64,000 nt of DNA, taken from Cellulomonas denverensis (GTDB taxonomy: Bacteria; Actinomycetota; Actinomycetes; Actinomycetales; Cellulomonadaceae). This document shows positions 42,201-53,045 of the stretch, one piece after another; positions within the stretch are counted from its first letter, which is position 1, and each line of letters starts with the position of its first letter. The translations under genes were made by a program, and so were the position numbers. The stretch is from positions 1 through 64,000 of the forward strand of contig NZ_JAAXOX010000004.1 in assembly GCF_012396125.1 (NCBI RefSeq). The letters run 5' to 3'. Below the pieces are notes generated by a model that did not search any database, was not told the DNA's origin, and saw only the letters and a list, made by a program, of their open reading frames with translations.

Positions 42201-42911
42201 TCAGGCCGCCGCGCGCACCTGGGCGGCGAACGCCCGGGCCAGGGTCCGGCCGTCCCGGGCGACCCGGTCGTCCGCGGCGGTGGCCTGCTCGACCATCGCC
42301 TCCGCCTCGTCCGCGGGCAGCTGGTCCAGCTCGGCCCAGCGGCGCATCAGCTCCGGGGAGGCCTCCGGGTGGAACTGAACCCCCCAGGCGCTGCCGATCC
42401 GGAACGCCTGGTACGGGTACATCGGCGAGGCGGCCAGCCACACCCCGGCGCGCGGCAGGTCCACCACCGCGTCGGAGTGCATGGTCGGCATCAGCACGCC
42501 GCGGTCGCCGGCCAGCTCGCCGAGCACCGGGTCACCGGTCGCCTCGGGCCGCCAGTGCAGGGCCACGGCGCCGGCCTCGCGTCCGGGCGGGGCATCCACG
42601 TGCACCCGGCCACCGGTGGCCACCGCCAGCAGCTGGGCGCCCAGGCAGATGCCGAGGGTGGGCACCCCGGCGGCGACCGCGTCGGCCAGCAGGGCGCGGG
42701 CGGCGGGCACCTGGGGCAGCTGGTCGTCGTGGGCGGACATCCGGCCGCCGAGCACGATCAGCCCGTCCAGCTCGCTCGCCGGGCCGGGGTCCTCGCCCAG
42801 GTCGGCGCGCACCAGGCGCACGCGCACGCCGTCCAGCCAGTCGGCGAACCGGTCGAGGGGGACCTCGTCATCCATCCGGACGACGGTCACAACAGGGGTG
42901 GAGGGTGCCAC
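42201..42911 (-). CDS. Class I glutamine amidotransferase (GATase1)
   Basis: This roughly 236-residue GATase1-fold protein has the nucleophile elbow GICLGAQLLAVATGG (Cys about residue 90), LIVLGGRMSAHDD and the catalytic His/Glu in VQFHPEASPE. It resembles the GMP-synthase-like amidotransferases that act alone on small molecules. The start is uncertain; GTG codons at 42911 and 42917 are candidates and none has a good ribosome-binding site. It is divergent from the OmpR-type regulator gene. Confidence 0.88.
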   Translation of the reverse strand: MAPSTPVVTVVRMDDEVPLDRFADWLDGVRVRLVRADLGEDPGPASELDGLIVLGGRMSAHDDQLPQVPAARALLADAVAAGVPTLGICLGAQLLAVATGGRVHVDAPPGREAGAVALHWRPEATGDPVLGELAGDRGVLMPTMHSDAVVDLPRAGVWLAASPMYPYQAFRIGSAWGVQFHPEASPELMRRWAELDQLPADEAEAMVEQATAADDRVARDGRTLARAFAAQVRAAA

Positions 42912-43007
42912 GGTCACGAGGCAGCACGGTAGCGCCTGCCCCGCCGATCCCATGAATCCGCAGCACTCTCCCAGGAAACCCTCAGCGATCCGCGGCAGAC
43001 TGGCAGC

Positions 43008-43736
43008 GTGAGCGCCACATCCGGACCCGAAGCCACCCTGCTGGTCGTCGACGACGAGCCGAACATCCGCGAGCTGCTCGCCACCTCGCTGCGGTTCGCC
43101 GGCTTCGACGTGCACTCCGCCGCCGACGGGGGCAGCGCCCTGCGCCTGGCCAAGCAGTTCCAGCCCGACCTGCTGGTGCTGGACGTGATGCTGCCCGACA
43201 TGGACGGGTTCACCGTGACCCGGCGGCTGCGGGAGAAGGGCCAGCACGTGCCGGTGCTGTTCCTGACCGCCCGGGACGACACCCAGGACAAGATCACCGG
43301 CCTGACGGTCGGCGGCGACGACTACGTCACCAAGCCGTTCAGCCTGGAGGAGGTGGTCGCCCGGATCCGCGCGATCCTGCGCCGGACCACCGGTGCGGAG
43401 GCCGAGTCCAGCTCGGTGCTGCACTACGAGGACCTGGAGCTGGACGAGGATTCGCACGAGGTGCGCCGGGCCGGCCAGGTGGTCGACCTGTCGCCCACCG
43501 AGTTCAAGCTGCTGCGCTACCTGATGCTCAACCCCGGCCGGGTGCTGTCCAAGGCGCAGATCCTGGACCACGTCTGGCAGTACGACTGGGGCGGCGACGC
43601 GAACATCGTCGAGTCCTACATCTCCTACCTGCGCCGCAAGGTCGACCAGCTCAAGGGGCCGGACGGACCGGTGGTGCCGCTGATCCAGACCAAGCGCGGG
43701 GTCGGCTACATGCTCCGCAAGCCGAGCGGATCGTGA
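43008..43736 (+). CDS. OmpR/PhoP-family response regulator
   Basis: This 242-residue regulator has a receiver domain with acidic pair VVDDEPN (residues 15-16), phosphoacceptor Asp59 (LLVLDVMLPDMDG), FLTARDD and VTKPFS. A winged-helix DNA-binding domain follows from about residue 140 (VDLSPTEFKLLRYLMLNPGR, and SYISYLRRKVD). The start is GTG. It is coupled to the histidine kinase: the 4-nt overlap GTGA places kinase and regulator in one operon. Confidence 0.95.
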   Translation: MSATSGPEATLLVVDDEPNIRELLATSLRFAGFDVHSAADGGSALRLAKQFQPDLLVLDVMLPDMDGFTVTRRLREKGQHVPVLFLTARDDTQDKITGLTVGGDDYVTKPFSLEEVVARIRAILRRTTGAEAESSSVLHYEDLELDEDSHEVRRAGQVVDLSPTEFKLLRYLMLNPGRVLSKAQILDHVWQYDWGGDANIVESYISYLRRKVDQLKGPDGPVVPLIQTKRGVGYMLRKPSGS

Positions 43737-45349
43737 CCGAGCCCTCCGCCACCGAGCCGGTCGATCTCAGCTCCGCGGAGGCACGGGCCCAGGGCGCCGA
43801 ACCACTCCCCGAGCCGAGCCCGCCGCACCCGCTGCGCCGCGGGCTGGAGCGGGTGCGCGGGGTGTGGCGCCGGACCCCGCTCAGCGTCCGGCTGGTCGGG
43901 ATCAGCACCGTGCTGCTCGCGGTCGGCCTGGCGATCGCCGGCACCGCCACCACCACCCTGTTGCAGCGCTACCTGATCGGGCAGGTGGACGAGGAGCTGG
44001 TGTCCTCCGCCAAGTCCTACGCCAGCCAGACCGCGGCGGCGTACACCCGGGACGGCAACCTGGACGGCGTCGCGGTCGGCGAGTGGGTCCAGGTGGACTT
44101 CGCCCTGGAGGCACACATCCTCACCTCCGAGGGCGCCATCGACCCGTCCCCCGCCACCACCGAGACCTTCGGCGACCCGGTGATGCCCGACCTCACCTTC
44201 GACAACGTCGAGCGCTACCTCGGCCAGCCGTTCACCATCCACTCCTCGCGCGCCGGGTCGGCCTGGCGGGCGGTGGTGGTGCCGGTCACCAGCAGCCACA
44301 GCGGCGAGCTGATCGGCTGGGTCACGGTGGCCCGGCCGATGGGCGAGGTGCAGGGCATCGTGCGCTCCGCGGCGGTGGCGCTGTGGACGTCGGCCGCCGC
44401 GATCATGATCATCGGCGCGGTGGCGGGCACCTGGGCGGTGCGCCGCTCGCTGCGCCCGCTGCGCGAGATCGAGGACACCGCGGCCACCATCGCCGCCGGC
44501 GACCTGTCCCGCCGGGTGCCCTCCGGCCCGGAGAGCACCGAGGTGGGCCGGCTGGCGGCCTCGCTGAACGGCATGCTCACCCAGATCGAGGCCGCCTTCG
44601 ACGCCCGCACCGCCTCGGAGGAGCGGATGCGCCGGTTCGTCGCCGACGCCTCGCACGAGCTGCGCACGCCGCTGGCCGCGATCCGGGGCTACGGCGAGCT
44701 GTACCGGATGGGCGCGCTGACCGAGAAGGAGCAGGTCGACGACACCATGCGCCGGATCGAGCAGTCCGCCACCCGGATGGGCGGCCTGGTCGAGGACCTG
44801 CTGGCGCTGGCCCGGCTGGACGCGGACCGGCCCGGGCGGACCGATCCGGTCGACCTCGCGGTGCTGGCCACCGACGCCGCCCACGACCTGCGCGCGCTGG
44901 ACCCGACCCGGGAGGTGCGGGTCGGCCCGCTGGTGCCCGGGGCGGACGACGCGCTGCCGGCCACCGTGGTGCGCGGCGACGAGTCCCGGCTGCGCCAGGT
45001 GCTGGCCAATCTGGTCGGCAACGTCGCCCGGCACACCCCCACCGGGTCCCCGGCCGAACTGCTGGTCGGCCGGGTCGGCGACCGGGTGGTGCTGGAGGTG
45101 CGCGACCACGGGCCGGGCATCCCGCCCGAGCACGCCGCCCGGGTGTTCGAGCGGTTCTACCGGATCGACGCCAGCCGGACCCGCGAGGCCACCGGCACCG
45201 GCGGCGGCGCCGGCCTGGGGATGGCGATCGTGGCGGCCATCGTCGACACCCACCTGGGCTCGGTCCGGATCGAGCCCACCCCCGGTGGCGGCACCACGGT
45301 GCGGGTGGAACTGCCGGCCCTGGACGACACCGAGCAGCAGGTGGACTGA
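43733..45349 (+). CDS. Membrane sensor histidine kinase
   Basis: This 538-residue kinase has two membrane helices (about 42-65 and 215-235) around an extracytoplasmic sensor region. A HAMP domain follows (RRSLRPLREIEDTAATIAAG), then the HisKA phosphoacceptor VADASHELRTPLAAIRGYGE, N-box RQVLANLVGNVARHTP and G-box VRDHGPGIPPEHAARVFERF. It resembles the MtrB/TrcS-type kinases of actinobacteria. The cognate response regulator is directly upstream. The signal is unknown. Confidence 0.95.
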   Translation: MTEPSATEPVDLSSAEARAQGAEPLPEPSPPHPLRRGLERVRGVWRRTPLSVRLVGISTVLLAVGLAIAGTATTTLLQRYLIGQVDEELVSSAKSYASQTAAAYTRDGNLDGVAVGEWVQVDFALEAHILTSEGAIDPSPATTETFGDPVMPDLTFDNVERYLGQPFTIHSSRAGSAWRAVVVPVTSSHSGELIGWVTVARPMGEVQGIVRSAAVALWTSAAAIMIIGAVAGTWAVRRSLRPLREIEDTAATIAAGDLSRRVPSGPESTEVGRLAASLNGMLTQIEAAFDARTASEERMRRFVADASHELRTPLAAIRGYGELYRMGALTEKEQVDDTMRRIEQSATRMGGLVEDLLALARLDADRPGRTDPVDLAVLATDAAHDLRALDPTREVRVGPLVPGADDALPATVVRGDESRLRQVLANLVGNVARHTPTGSPAELLVGRVGDRVVLEVRDHGPGIPPEHAARVFERFYRIDASRTREATGTGGGAGLGMAIVAAIVDTHLGSVRIEPTPGGGTTVRVELPALDDTEQQVD

Positions 45350-45427
45350 GCCCGGGTCTCCGGTGTCGCCGCAGCGGGCTACGATGGCGCGTCCGTCAGG
45401 GTTTCCGTCTTGCGTGAGGCTTGTTCC

Positions 45428-46210
45428 ATGGGCGTCTACGACGCACCGCAGTGGTTGTTGTCCGCATTCGTCCGCAGTGCCGTCGGCGCCGGGGCGACCG
45501 CACCGGAGGAGGAGATCCGCCGGGTCGGCAGCGACCTGGTGGACCGCTGGACCGGCACCGGCCGGACCTACCACAACCTCCGGCACCTGACCGACGTGCT
45601 GGCCCGGGTGGACGAGCTGGCCGAGGAGACCCACGAGCCCGACCTGGTCCGGCTGGCCGCCTGGTACCACGGTGCGATCTTCGACGCCGACCAGGTCGCC
45701 GCCTACGCCAACCGCGGCGGGGAGAACGAGGTCGCCTCCGCCGCCCTGGCCCGCGAGCAGCTCACCGCGCTGGGCCTGCCGGAGTCCGCGGTGGCCCGGG
45801 TGCACCAGATGGTGATCGCGCTGGTCCGGCACGCCGCCGACCCGAGCGACTTCGACTGTGCGGTGCTCTGCGACGCCGACCTGGCGATGCTGGCCGCCGA
45901 GCCGCAGCGGTACAAGGCCTACCTGCACGACGTCCGCGAGGAGTACGCCGGCATCCCGATGCCGGACTACCTGCGCGCCCGGCTGAAGATCGTGCGCAAG
46001 CTGCTGAACCGGCCGAGCCTGTTCGTCAGCCCGCTCGGCGCGGCGTGGGAGGAACCGGCCCGGCAGAACCTGGGCGCGGAGCTGCACAAGCTGGAGAAGG
46101 TGCTGGCCGAGATCGAGTCCCGGGAGGCCGGCGACGGCACCGACCGGCCGCTGGAGCAGATCCACCCCGGCGCCGAGCTCCCCGACCACCACACCCTGCC
46201 CCGCGCCTGA
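45428..46210 (+). CDS. HD-superfamily predicted metal-dependent phosphohydrolase
   Basis: This 260-residue protein has the metal-site motifs RTYHNLRHL (H), WYHGAIFD (H/D) and CDADLAMLA (D), in the order of bacterial HD hydrolases. It lacks a membrane segment. The N terminus starts at ATG 45428 with TGAGGC about 8 nt upstream. The substrate is unknown. It is a short unit after the two-component operon and convergent with groEL. Confidence 0.8.
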   Translation: MGVYDAPQWLLSAFVRSAVGAGATAPEEEIRRVGSDLVDRWTGTGRTYHNLRHLTDVLARVDELAEETHEPDLVRLAAWYHGAIFDADQVAAYANRGGENEVASAALAREQLTALGLPESAVARVHQMVIALVRHAADPSDFDCAVLCDADLAMLAAEPQRYKAYLHDVREEYAGIPMPDYLRARLKIVRKLLNRPSLFVSPLGAAWEEPARQNLGAELHKLEKVLAEIESREAGDGTDRPLEQIHPGAELPDHHTLPRA

Positions 46211-46225
46211 ACCGGCGGGCACACG

Positions 46226-46265
46226 CCACGGGCCGGCCACCCCGCGAGGGGTGACCGGCCCGTGG
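46226..46265. terminator. Bidirectional terminator between the HD gene and groEL
   Basis: CCACGGGCCGG...CCGGCCCGTGG forms a long stem with an inner CACCCC/GGGGTG extension, one mismatch and a 4-nt loop. It lies between two convergent stop codons (46210 and 46288). Confidence 0.8.
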
Positions 46266-46287
46266 TCGGGTCAGGCTGCGGCGGGAC

Positions 46288-47928
<1,641 letters not shown>

Positions 47929-48041
47929 TCACTGATGGCTACTGGGTCGGCCGAGCGGTGCCCGCGACGGACGGCCTGCCACCCGCCGGTCATGTCCCGG
48001 CGTGCGGCGGACCTCACCGGGTCGGCCAGATGTTCTCGATT

Positions 48042-48068
48042 CTGTCACTCTCCACCGGAGAGTGCTAA
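48042..48068 (-). promoter_or_regulatory. CIRCE-like HrcA operator, copy 1
   Basis: The arm at 48060-48068 is a perfect GAGTGCTAA; its partner at 48042-48050 matches 6 of 9 (CTGTCACTC against TTAGCACTC). The spacer is exactly 9 nt, as in CIRCE. It lies about 130-155 nt upstream of the groEL start. Confidence 0.75.
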
Positions 48069-48076
48069 GTCAATGG

Positions 48077-48103
48077 TTAGCACTCGACCCCTCTGAGTGC
48101 AAG
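48077..48103 (-). promoter_or_regulatory. CIRCE-like HrcA operator, copy 2
   Basis: TTAGCACTC is perfect at 48077-48085. It is followed after 9 nt by GAGTGCAAG, 7 of 9 to GAGTGCTAA. The inner perfect arms of the two copies also face each other across 8 nt, giving an additional GAGTGCTAA/TTAGCACTC palindrome. Confidence 0.75.
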
Positions 48104-48160
48104 ACACCGCGGGACGTTCCGCGCCGATCCGGCGGTCTTGGTGGATTACGGTGTCTGCCC

Positions 48161-49456
48161 ATGTCAGCCCCCTCGGTCCGGCACGGGCGCCGCGCCCTCC
48201 CGGTCGTCGTGCTCGCCGCGCTGGCCGCGGTCCTGGTCGCCTGGGGTGCGACCGGCCCGCGCAGCGCCCGGATCGCGCTGTACTCCGAGGCCGTGGTGAT
48301 CGACGCCGACGGCGGGCGCAGCCTGGTCCCGGAGGGCGCCGAACCGCTGCTGCACCAGGGCACCCGGGTGGTGGACGACCCGGCGAGCACCGGCGACGAC
48401 GAGCAGGCCGCCGCACAGCTGGCCTGGCTGGAGGCCGGTGAGATCCCGGGGGCGGACGGGCCCTACGCGGACCTGGTCACCGACGCCCTGCTCGACCTGC
48501 ACACCCTGGTGCTGGACGACGGCGCCGCGGTCGCCGCCTGGTCGCCCTACTGGCGCTACGTGTGGCCCCGGGACGCATCCTTCGTCGCGGTGGCGCTGGC
48601 CCAGACCGGCCACCTGTCCGACGCGCTGGAGATCCTGGACTTCCTGGCCCGGGTCCAGGAGCCGGACGGCTCGTTCCAGGCCCGCTACCTGCCGGACGGT
48701 TCCGGCGACACCCCGGACGACCGCGGCGAGCAGACCGACGGTGTCGGCTGGGTGCTGTGGGCGAGCGCGCAGGTGGTCGCCGCTGCACCGGATCCGGTGG
48801 CCACCGCCACCGAGCTGCGTCCGCTGGTCGACCGGACCGCGGCGCACGCCGAACGGCTGGTCGCCGGGGACGGGCTGCCCGCAGCGTCGCCGGACTACTG
48901 GGAGGTGCCCGAGGACGAGTTGACCCTGGGCACGGTCGCACCGGTGCTGGCCGGGCTGGAGGGCGCGGTGGAGATCTACGCCGTGCTGGGCGACGAGGGG
49001 CGCGCCGACAGTGCCCGGGAGGCGGCGGCGCTCACCCGGGACGCGGTGCAGGAGGAGTTCGCGGACTACGGCCGCTACGCCGGCGGCGACCAGGCGGACG
49101 CGGCCAGCGCGTTCACCCTGCCGCCGTTCCAGCCGGTCGCCCTCGACGGCGCGCTGGAGGCGTGGCAGGACTCCGCCGGCCTGATGGCGCGACCGGCCGG
49201 CGGACTGGCCCCGGGCGCGGGCTGGCGGCAGGACGGCATCTCCTGGACGCCACAGACGTCGCTGTACGCCCTGACCGCCGCGAGCAACGGTCAGACGGAC
49301 CAGGCGATCACCTGGCTGAACTGGCTCGACGACCACCGCACCGACCTCGGCGCACTGCCGGAGAAGGTGCTGGACGACGGGTCACCCGCCGCGGTCGCAC
49401 CCCTGGCCTGGACCGCCGCCTGTGTCGTGCTGGCGGTGGCCGCCCTGGAGTCCTGA
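48161..49456 (+). CDS. Exported GH15-like (alpha/alpha)6 glycoside hydrolase
   Basis: This 431-residue protein has a hydrophobic N-terminal signal/anchor (residues 12-30), with no lipobox Cys. It then carries the GH15-type motif PYWRYVWPRDASFVAVALAQ and helical repeats with DFLARVQEPDGSFQARYLPD. The C-terminal half has YALTAASNGQTDQAITWLNW. GH15 includes glucoamylase and trehalase-like enzymes; the catalytic glutamates could not be assigned with certainty. It is divergent from groEL. Substrate is not predictable. Confidence 0.75.
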   Translation: MSAPSVRHGRRALPVVVLAALAAVLVAWGATGPRSARIALYSEAVVIDADGGRSLVPEGAEPLLHQGTRVVDDPASTGDDEQAAAQLAWLEAGEIPGADGPYADLVTDALLDLHTLVLDDGAAVAAWSPYWRYVWPRDASFVAVALAQTGHLSDALEILDFLARVQEPDGSFQARYLPDGSGDTPDDRGEQTDGVGWVLWASAQVVAAAPDPVATATELRPLVDRTAAHAERLVAGDGLPAASPDYWEVPEDELTLGTVAPVLAGLEGAVEIYAVLGDEGRADSAREAAALTRDAVQEEFADYGRYAGGDQADAASAFTLPPFQPVALDGALEAWQDSAGLMARPAGGLAPGAGWRQDGISWTPQTSLYALTAASNGQTDQAITWLNWLDDHRTDLGALPEKVLDDGSPAAVAPLAWTAACVVLAVAALES

Positions 49457-49487
49457 GCCCGCGAGAGCCCTGACCGGGACGACGACG

Positions 49488-49524
49488 CGGCGGGGCCGGA
49501 CACCGGAGGGTGCCGGCCCCGCCG
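49488..49524. terminator. Bidirectional terminator hairpin
   Basis: CGGCGGGGCCGG and CCGGCCCCGCCG form a 12-bp perfect stem with a 13-nt loop. It lies between the convergent GH15-like and cold-shock genes. Confidence 0.8.
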
Positions 49525-49530
49525 TCGACG

Positions 49531-49734
49531 TCAGAGCGGCCGGACCTGCTCGGCCTGCGGGCCCTTGGTGCCCTGCCCCACCTCGAACTCCACGTTCTGG
49601 CCCTCATCCAGGCTGCGGTAGCCATCGGTCTGGATCGCGCTGAAGTGCACGAACAGATCCTGAGTGCCGTCGGCCGGGGTGATGAACCCGTAGCCCTTCT
49701 CGGCGTTGAACCACTTGACGGTGCCCTGCGGCAT
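49531..49734 (-). CDS. Cold-shock protein CspA family
   Basis: This 67-residue single cold-shock domain protein has [14 protein letters not shown] (RNP1) and LFVHFSAI (RNP2). It is an RNA/ssDNA-binding chaperone. It differs from the longer csp at 30760 by lacking the C-terminal extension. The leader of about 120 nt upstream is longer than needed for translation, as is usual for csp genes. Confidence 0.96.
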   Translation of the reverse strand: MPQGTVKWFNAEKGYGFITPADGTQDLFVHFSAIQTDGYRSLDEGQNVEFEVGQGTKGPQAEQVRPL

Positions 49735-49855
49735 GCGGTGCTCCTGCGACTGTGTGTTTCGGCTGACACCGCCACAGGTGCCCCGGGGGACCGACTGCGG
49801 CGTGGCGCCGAGCGTAGCCCCGCCCGGGGTGGGGCGAAAGGGGTGAATCGCCGAA

Positions 49856-50494
49856 TCAGCCCACGAAGTCGGTCCGCAGCAACACGGCGATCCCGCTGCC
49901 CGCGTCCGCCGCGGACTCCTGCACCGTCGCGATGCCCAGGGCGTCCGCCACGGCCTGGGCGGTGGTCGCCAGCTCCGGCGAGGCGTAGAACACCGTGGTC
50001 ACGTCGGCGGCGGTGGCATCGCCGTTGCCCGCGGTGACCGTGGTGAAGCCCGCCTCCTCCAGCTGGCCGGCCACGTCCGCGGCCAGCCCGTTGCGCCGGG
50101 CGGCGTTCAGCACGTCGATCGACTGGGCATAGTCCACCGCCGGGGGCTCCTCGGTGACCGGCGGGTCCTCGGCGGTCGCGTCCTCGCCGCCCTCCTGCGT
50201 CCCGTCACCGGTGTCCTCGGCCGCCGGGTCGGTCGCGGCGTCATCGCCCTCGGTGCTGGCTGGGTCGTCGGTCAGCTCCACCCCGGCCTGGTCGTCGTTG
50301 GTGCCGAGACCGTCCCAGGACGAGGTCCACAGCACGGCGCCGACGGTGAGCACCGGCACCACCACGATCACGACGACGAAGGGCCACCAGCGCGACCACC
50401 AGCTCCGGGGCGCGCGATGGACTCCGATCGGCGTGTCCGAGCCGGGTGCGGCGTCGAACTCGTCCTCGGGATAGGGGTAGTTGCCCTTCGTCAC
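49856..50494 (-). CDS. LytR_C-domain membrane-anchored protein
   Basis: This 212-residue protein has a short cytoplasmic start, one membrane helix ([19 protein letters not shown], about 38-57), an acidic Asp/Glu/Thr-rich linker and a C-terminal LytR_C-type domain (about 118-212: [20 protein letters not shown], then [14 protein letters not shown]). It lacks the LytR-CpsA-Psr transferase domain. Start is GTG. The domain is thought to bind cell-wall components. Confidence 0.85.
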   Translation of the reverse strand: MTKGNYPYPEDEFDAAPGSDTPIGVHRAPRSWWSRWWPFVVVIVVVPVLTVGAVLWTSSWDGLGTNDDQAGVELTDDPASTEGDDAATDPAAEDTGDGTQEGGEDATAEDPPVTEEPPAVDYAQSIDVLNAARRNGLAADVAGQLEEAGFTTVTAGNGDATAADVTTVFYASPELATTAQAVADALGIATVQESAADAGSGIAVLLRTDFVG

Positions 50495-50578
50495 GCCGGA
50501 CAGGCTAACGGCTCGGGTTGTGCGACCGCGACGAGCGGGCGGGCGACTGTGGTGGAGAAGGTGTGCAGGTGGGGCGCG

Positions 50579-50863
50579 TCAGTCGTCGGTGCCGAGCCGG
50601 CGGGCGGTGCGCTGGCGCTGGCGGGTGGAGCGCATCCGGCGCAGCCGCTTGACCAGCATCGGGTCGTGCGCGAGGGCCGCGGGGTTGTCGATCAGGGCGT
50701 TGAGCACCTGGTAGTACCGGGTCGCGGACATGTCGAACAGCTCGCGGATCGCCTGCTCCTTGGCCCCGGCGTACTTCCACCACTGCCGCTCGAAGGCCAG
50801 CACCTGCTCGTCCCGCTCGGACAGGCCGTCGCCGGCCCGGACCGCCTCGGTCATCGCGCTCAT
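50579..50863 (-). CDS. DUF3263 protein
   Basis: This 94-residue helical protein has [20 protein letters not shown] and [20 protein letters not shown], the marks of the actinobacterial DUF3263 family. A helix-turn-helix-like segment makes a DNA-binding role possible. A good GGAGG ribosome-binding site lies upstream of ATG 50863. It is next to, and co-directional with, the LytR_C gene, a common pairing. Confidence 0.88.
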   Translation of the reverse strand: MSAMTEAVRAGDGLSERDEQVLAFERQWWKYAGAKEQAIRELFDMSATRYYQVLNALIDNPAALAHDPMLVKRLRRMRSTRQRQRTARRLGTDD

Positions 50864-50984
50864 CGGTGCCCTCCTCGCCCGTTCGCCCAACCGCACCAGG
50901 ATACGACCCGAATCACACCCATGTCATTCAGGCCGGCCACCGGTCCGGCCCCACGATCGCCACCCGCCTCGCTACCCTCGCCGG

Positions 50985-51686
50985 GTGACCGCGACACCGC
51001 CCGCACCGTTGTCCGACCTGATCGCCGCCGACTGGGCCGAGGCGCTCGCCCCGGTCGAGGGCCGCATCCATGAGATGGGCGCCTTCCTGCGGGCGGAGCT
51101 GGCCGCCGGCCGGCAGTACCTGCCCGCCGGGGACGCGATCCTGAACGCCTTCCGCCGCCCGCTGGCCGAGGTCCGGGTGCTGATCGTCGGCCAGGACCCC
51201 TACCCCACCCCCGGGCACCCGATGGGCCTGTCGTTCTCGGTGCAGCCCACCGTCCGGCCGCTGCCCCGGTCGCTGGCGAACATCTACCAGGAACTGGAGA
51301 ACGACCTGGGCGTCCCGCGGCACGAGGACGGCGACCTATCGGTGTGGGCGGACCGGGGCGTGATGCTGCTCAACCGGGTGCTGACCGTCGAGCCCGGCGC
51401 ACCGGCCTCGCACCGCGGCAAGGGCTGGGAGACCGTCACCGACCGGGCGATCGAGGCCCTGGTCGAGCGGGGCGGCCCGCTGGTGGCGATCCTGTGGGGC
51501 CGCGACGCCCAGTCGCTGCGGCCCCGGCTGGGCCAGGTGCCCGCCGTGATGAGCGCCCACCCCAGCCCGCTGTCCGCCAGCCGCGGGTTCTTCGGCTCCC
51601 GGCCGTTCTCCCGGGTGAACCAGCTGCTGGCCGAGCAGGGCGCCACACCGATCGACTGGGACCTGAGCACGGCCACCCGGGCCTGA
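50985..51686 (+). CDS. ung: Uracil-DNA glycosylase
   Basis: This 233-residue family 1 UDG removes uracil from DNA to start base-excision repair. The water-activating motif is [20 protein letters not shown] and the DNA-intercalating loop is [20 protein letters not shown]. Start is GTG. It is divergent from the DUF3263 gene and 6 nt upstream of the SGNH hydrolase gene, so the two may share a transcript. Confidence 0.97.
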   Translation: MTATPPAPLSDLIAADWAEALAPVEGRIHEMGAFLRAELAAGRQYLPAGDAILNAFRRPLAEVRVLIVGQDPYPTPGHPMGLSFSVQPTVRPLPRSLANIYQELENDLGVPRHEDGDLSVWADRGVMLLNRVLTVEPGAPASHRGKGWETVTDRAIEALVERGGPLVAILWGRDAQSLRPRLGQVPAVMSAHPSPLSASRGFFGSRPFSRVNQLLAEQGATPIDWDLSTATRA

Positions 51687-51692
51687 GGCAGG

Positions 51693-52514
51693 ATGGCTGG
51701 CATGACCACGGATCTGTCGGGCGGTGGGCAGGCGCCCCGCTGGGCCCGCTACGTCGCCGTCGGCGACTCCTTCACCGAGGGACTCTGGGACGCCCCGCAC
51801 GGCCCGGACGCCCCGATGCGCGGCTGGGCCGACGTGCTGGCCGGGCACCTGTCCGACCGGCGCCGGGCCGCCGGGCTCCCCGGTCTGCAGTACGCCAACC
51901 TGGCGGTGCGCGGGAAGTTGCTGCGGCCGATCGTCACCGCACAGGTCCCCGCGGCACTGCGCCTGGAGCCCGATCTGGTCAGCCTGGTCGGCGGCGGGAA
52001 CGACATCCTGCGCCCGGCCGCCGACGTGGACCGGCTGGCGCGCAACCTGGAGGCCGCGGTGGAGCGGATCCGGGCCACCGGCGCCGACGTGCTGCTGGCC
52101 ACCGGGATGGACGTCAGCGGATCCGGGCTGCTGCAGGCCACCCGGCCGCGGGTGGCGATCTTCAACGCCCACCTGTGGTCGATCGCGCGGCGGCACGGCG
52201 CCTACGTGGTGGACCTGTGGGGGATGCGGCACCTGAAGGACCTGCGGATGTGGGCGCCCGACCGGATCCACCTCACCACCGAGTCGCACGCCCGGGTGGC
52301 GCAGGGTGCCCTGGCCGCCCTCGGCCTGACCCCGGACGACCCGGCGTGGGACGAGCCGCTGGCCCCGGCGCCGCCGATCTCCCGCGCCGCGCAGGCCCGG
52401 CTGGACGCCGAATGGCTGCGGCTGCATGTCTACCCCTGGGCCACCCACCGGCTGCACGGCACCAGCTCCGGCGACGGGCGCACCGCCAAACTGCCGCAGC
52501 TCACCGAGGTCTGA
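51693..52514 (+). CDS. SGNH/GDSL hydrolase
   Basis: This 273-residue cytoplasmic-looking esterase-fold protein has block I VAVGDSFTEGLWD (Ser), block II YANLAVRGK, block III VGGGNDILR and block V DRIHLTTESH (Asp/His). All four catalytic blocks are intact. There is no signal peptide. The true start may be ATG at 51702. Substrate is unknown. Confidence 0.9.
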   Translation: MAGMTTDLSGGGQAPRWARYVAVGDSFTEGLWDAPHGPDAPMRGWADVLAGHLSDRRRAAGLPGLQYANLAVRGKLLRPIVTAQVPAALRLEPDLVSLVGGGNDILRPAADVDRLARNLEAAVERIRATGADVLLATGMDVSGSGLLQATRPRVAIFNAHLWSIARRHGAYVVDLWGMRHLKDLRMWAPDRIHLTTESHARVAQGALAALGLTPDDPAWDEPLAPAPPISRAAQARLDAEWLRLHVYPWATHRLHGTSSGDGRTAKLPQLTEV

Positions 52515-52546
52515 CTCCTCAGCCCTGCCTGGCCCTGATCTGGCCC

Positions 52547-52942
52547 TCAGCCCTGGTCGGAGACCAGCGCCACCGACACCCCGGCCACGTCCTGGGCGGG
52601 CACCGGACCGGTCAGCGCCACCGTGGTGAGCGGCGAGCTGACCGCCGTGCGGGACTCGGCCAGCGCACGGTCCGCGGTGTCCCGCAGGGTCAGGGCGAGC
52701 TCCCGGCCGGTGCAGCCCTCCGGCACCCCGGACAGCTGGGCCGTGGTGACCGCGTAGCCGCCGAGCGCCGGGTCGTAGTCCACGTCGTAGCCGATCCGGA
52801 TCGCGTCCACCACGCACTCCCCGGCGGAGACCGGGCCGAGCTGTTCCCAGCTCATCGCGCGCGCGGCGGAGACCGCCAGACCCGCGCCGCCGAGCAGCGC
52901 CAGCGTGACACCCGCGGTGCGGCGGGCACGTGTCAGCCCCAT
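52547..52942 (-). CDS. Exported single-domain protein of the SipW-linked family
   Basis: This 131-residue protein has a signal-like start (GVTLALLGGAGLAVSAARA) and then one domain with two Cys, in GECVVDA and GVPEGCTGREL. GGYAVTTAQLSGV matches the GYAVTGITLSGV segment of the protein at 54735-55169, so the two are paralogues. It is co-directional with the signal peptidase operon, separated by a 103-nt gap. A cell-surface or secreted role is likely; activity is unknown. Confidence 0.7.
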   Translation of the reverse strand: MGLTRARRTAGVTLALLGGAGLAVSAARAMSWEQLGPVSAGECVVDAIRIGYDVDYDPALGGYAVTTAQLSGVPEGCTGRELALTLRDTADRALAESRTAVSSPLTTVALTGPVPAQDVAGVSVALVSDQG

Positions 52943-53045
52943 CGCCTGTCCCCTCCGTGGACTCCTCGGGGCCGATCCATCGGTCCCGATCGGCTGATCG
53001 TCCGCCCGGCGGGCCCGCTGAGCATCCGGAGCGCGGATTCACTCG

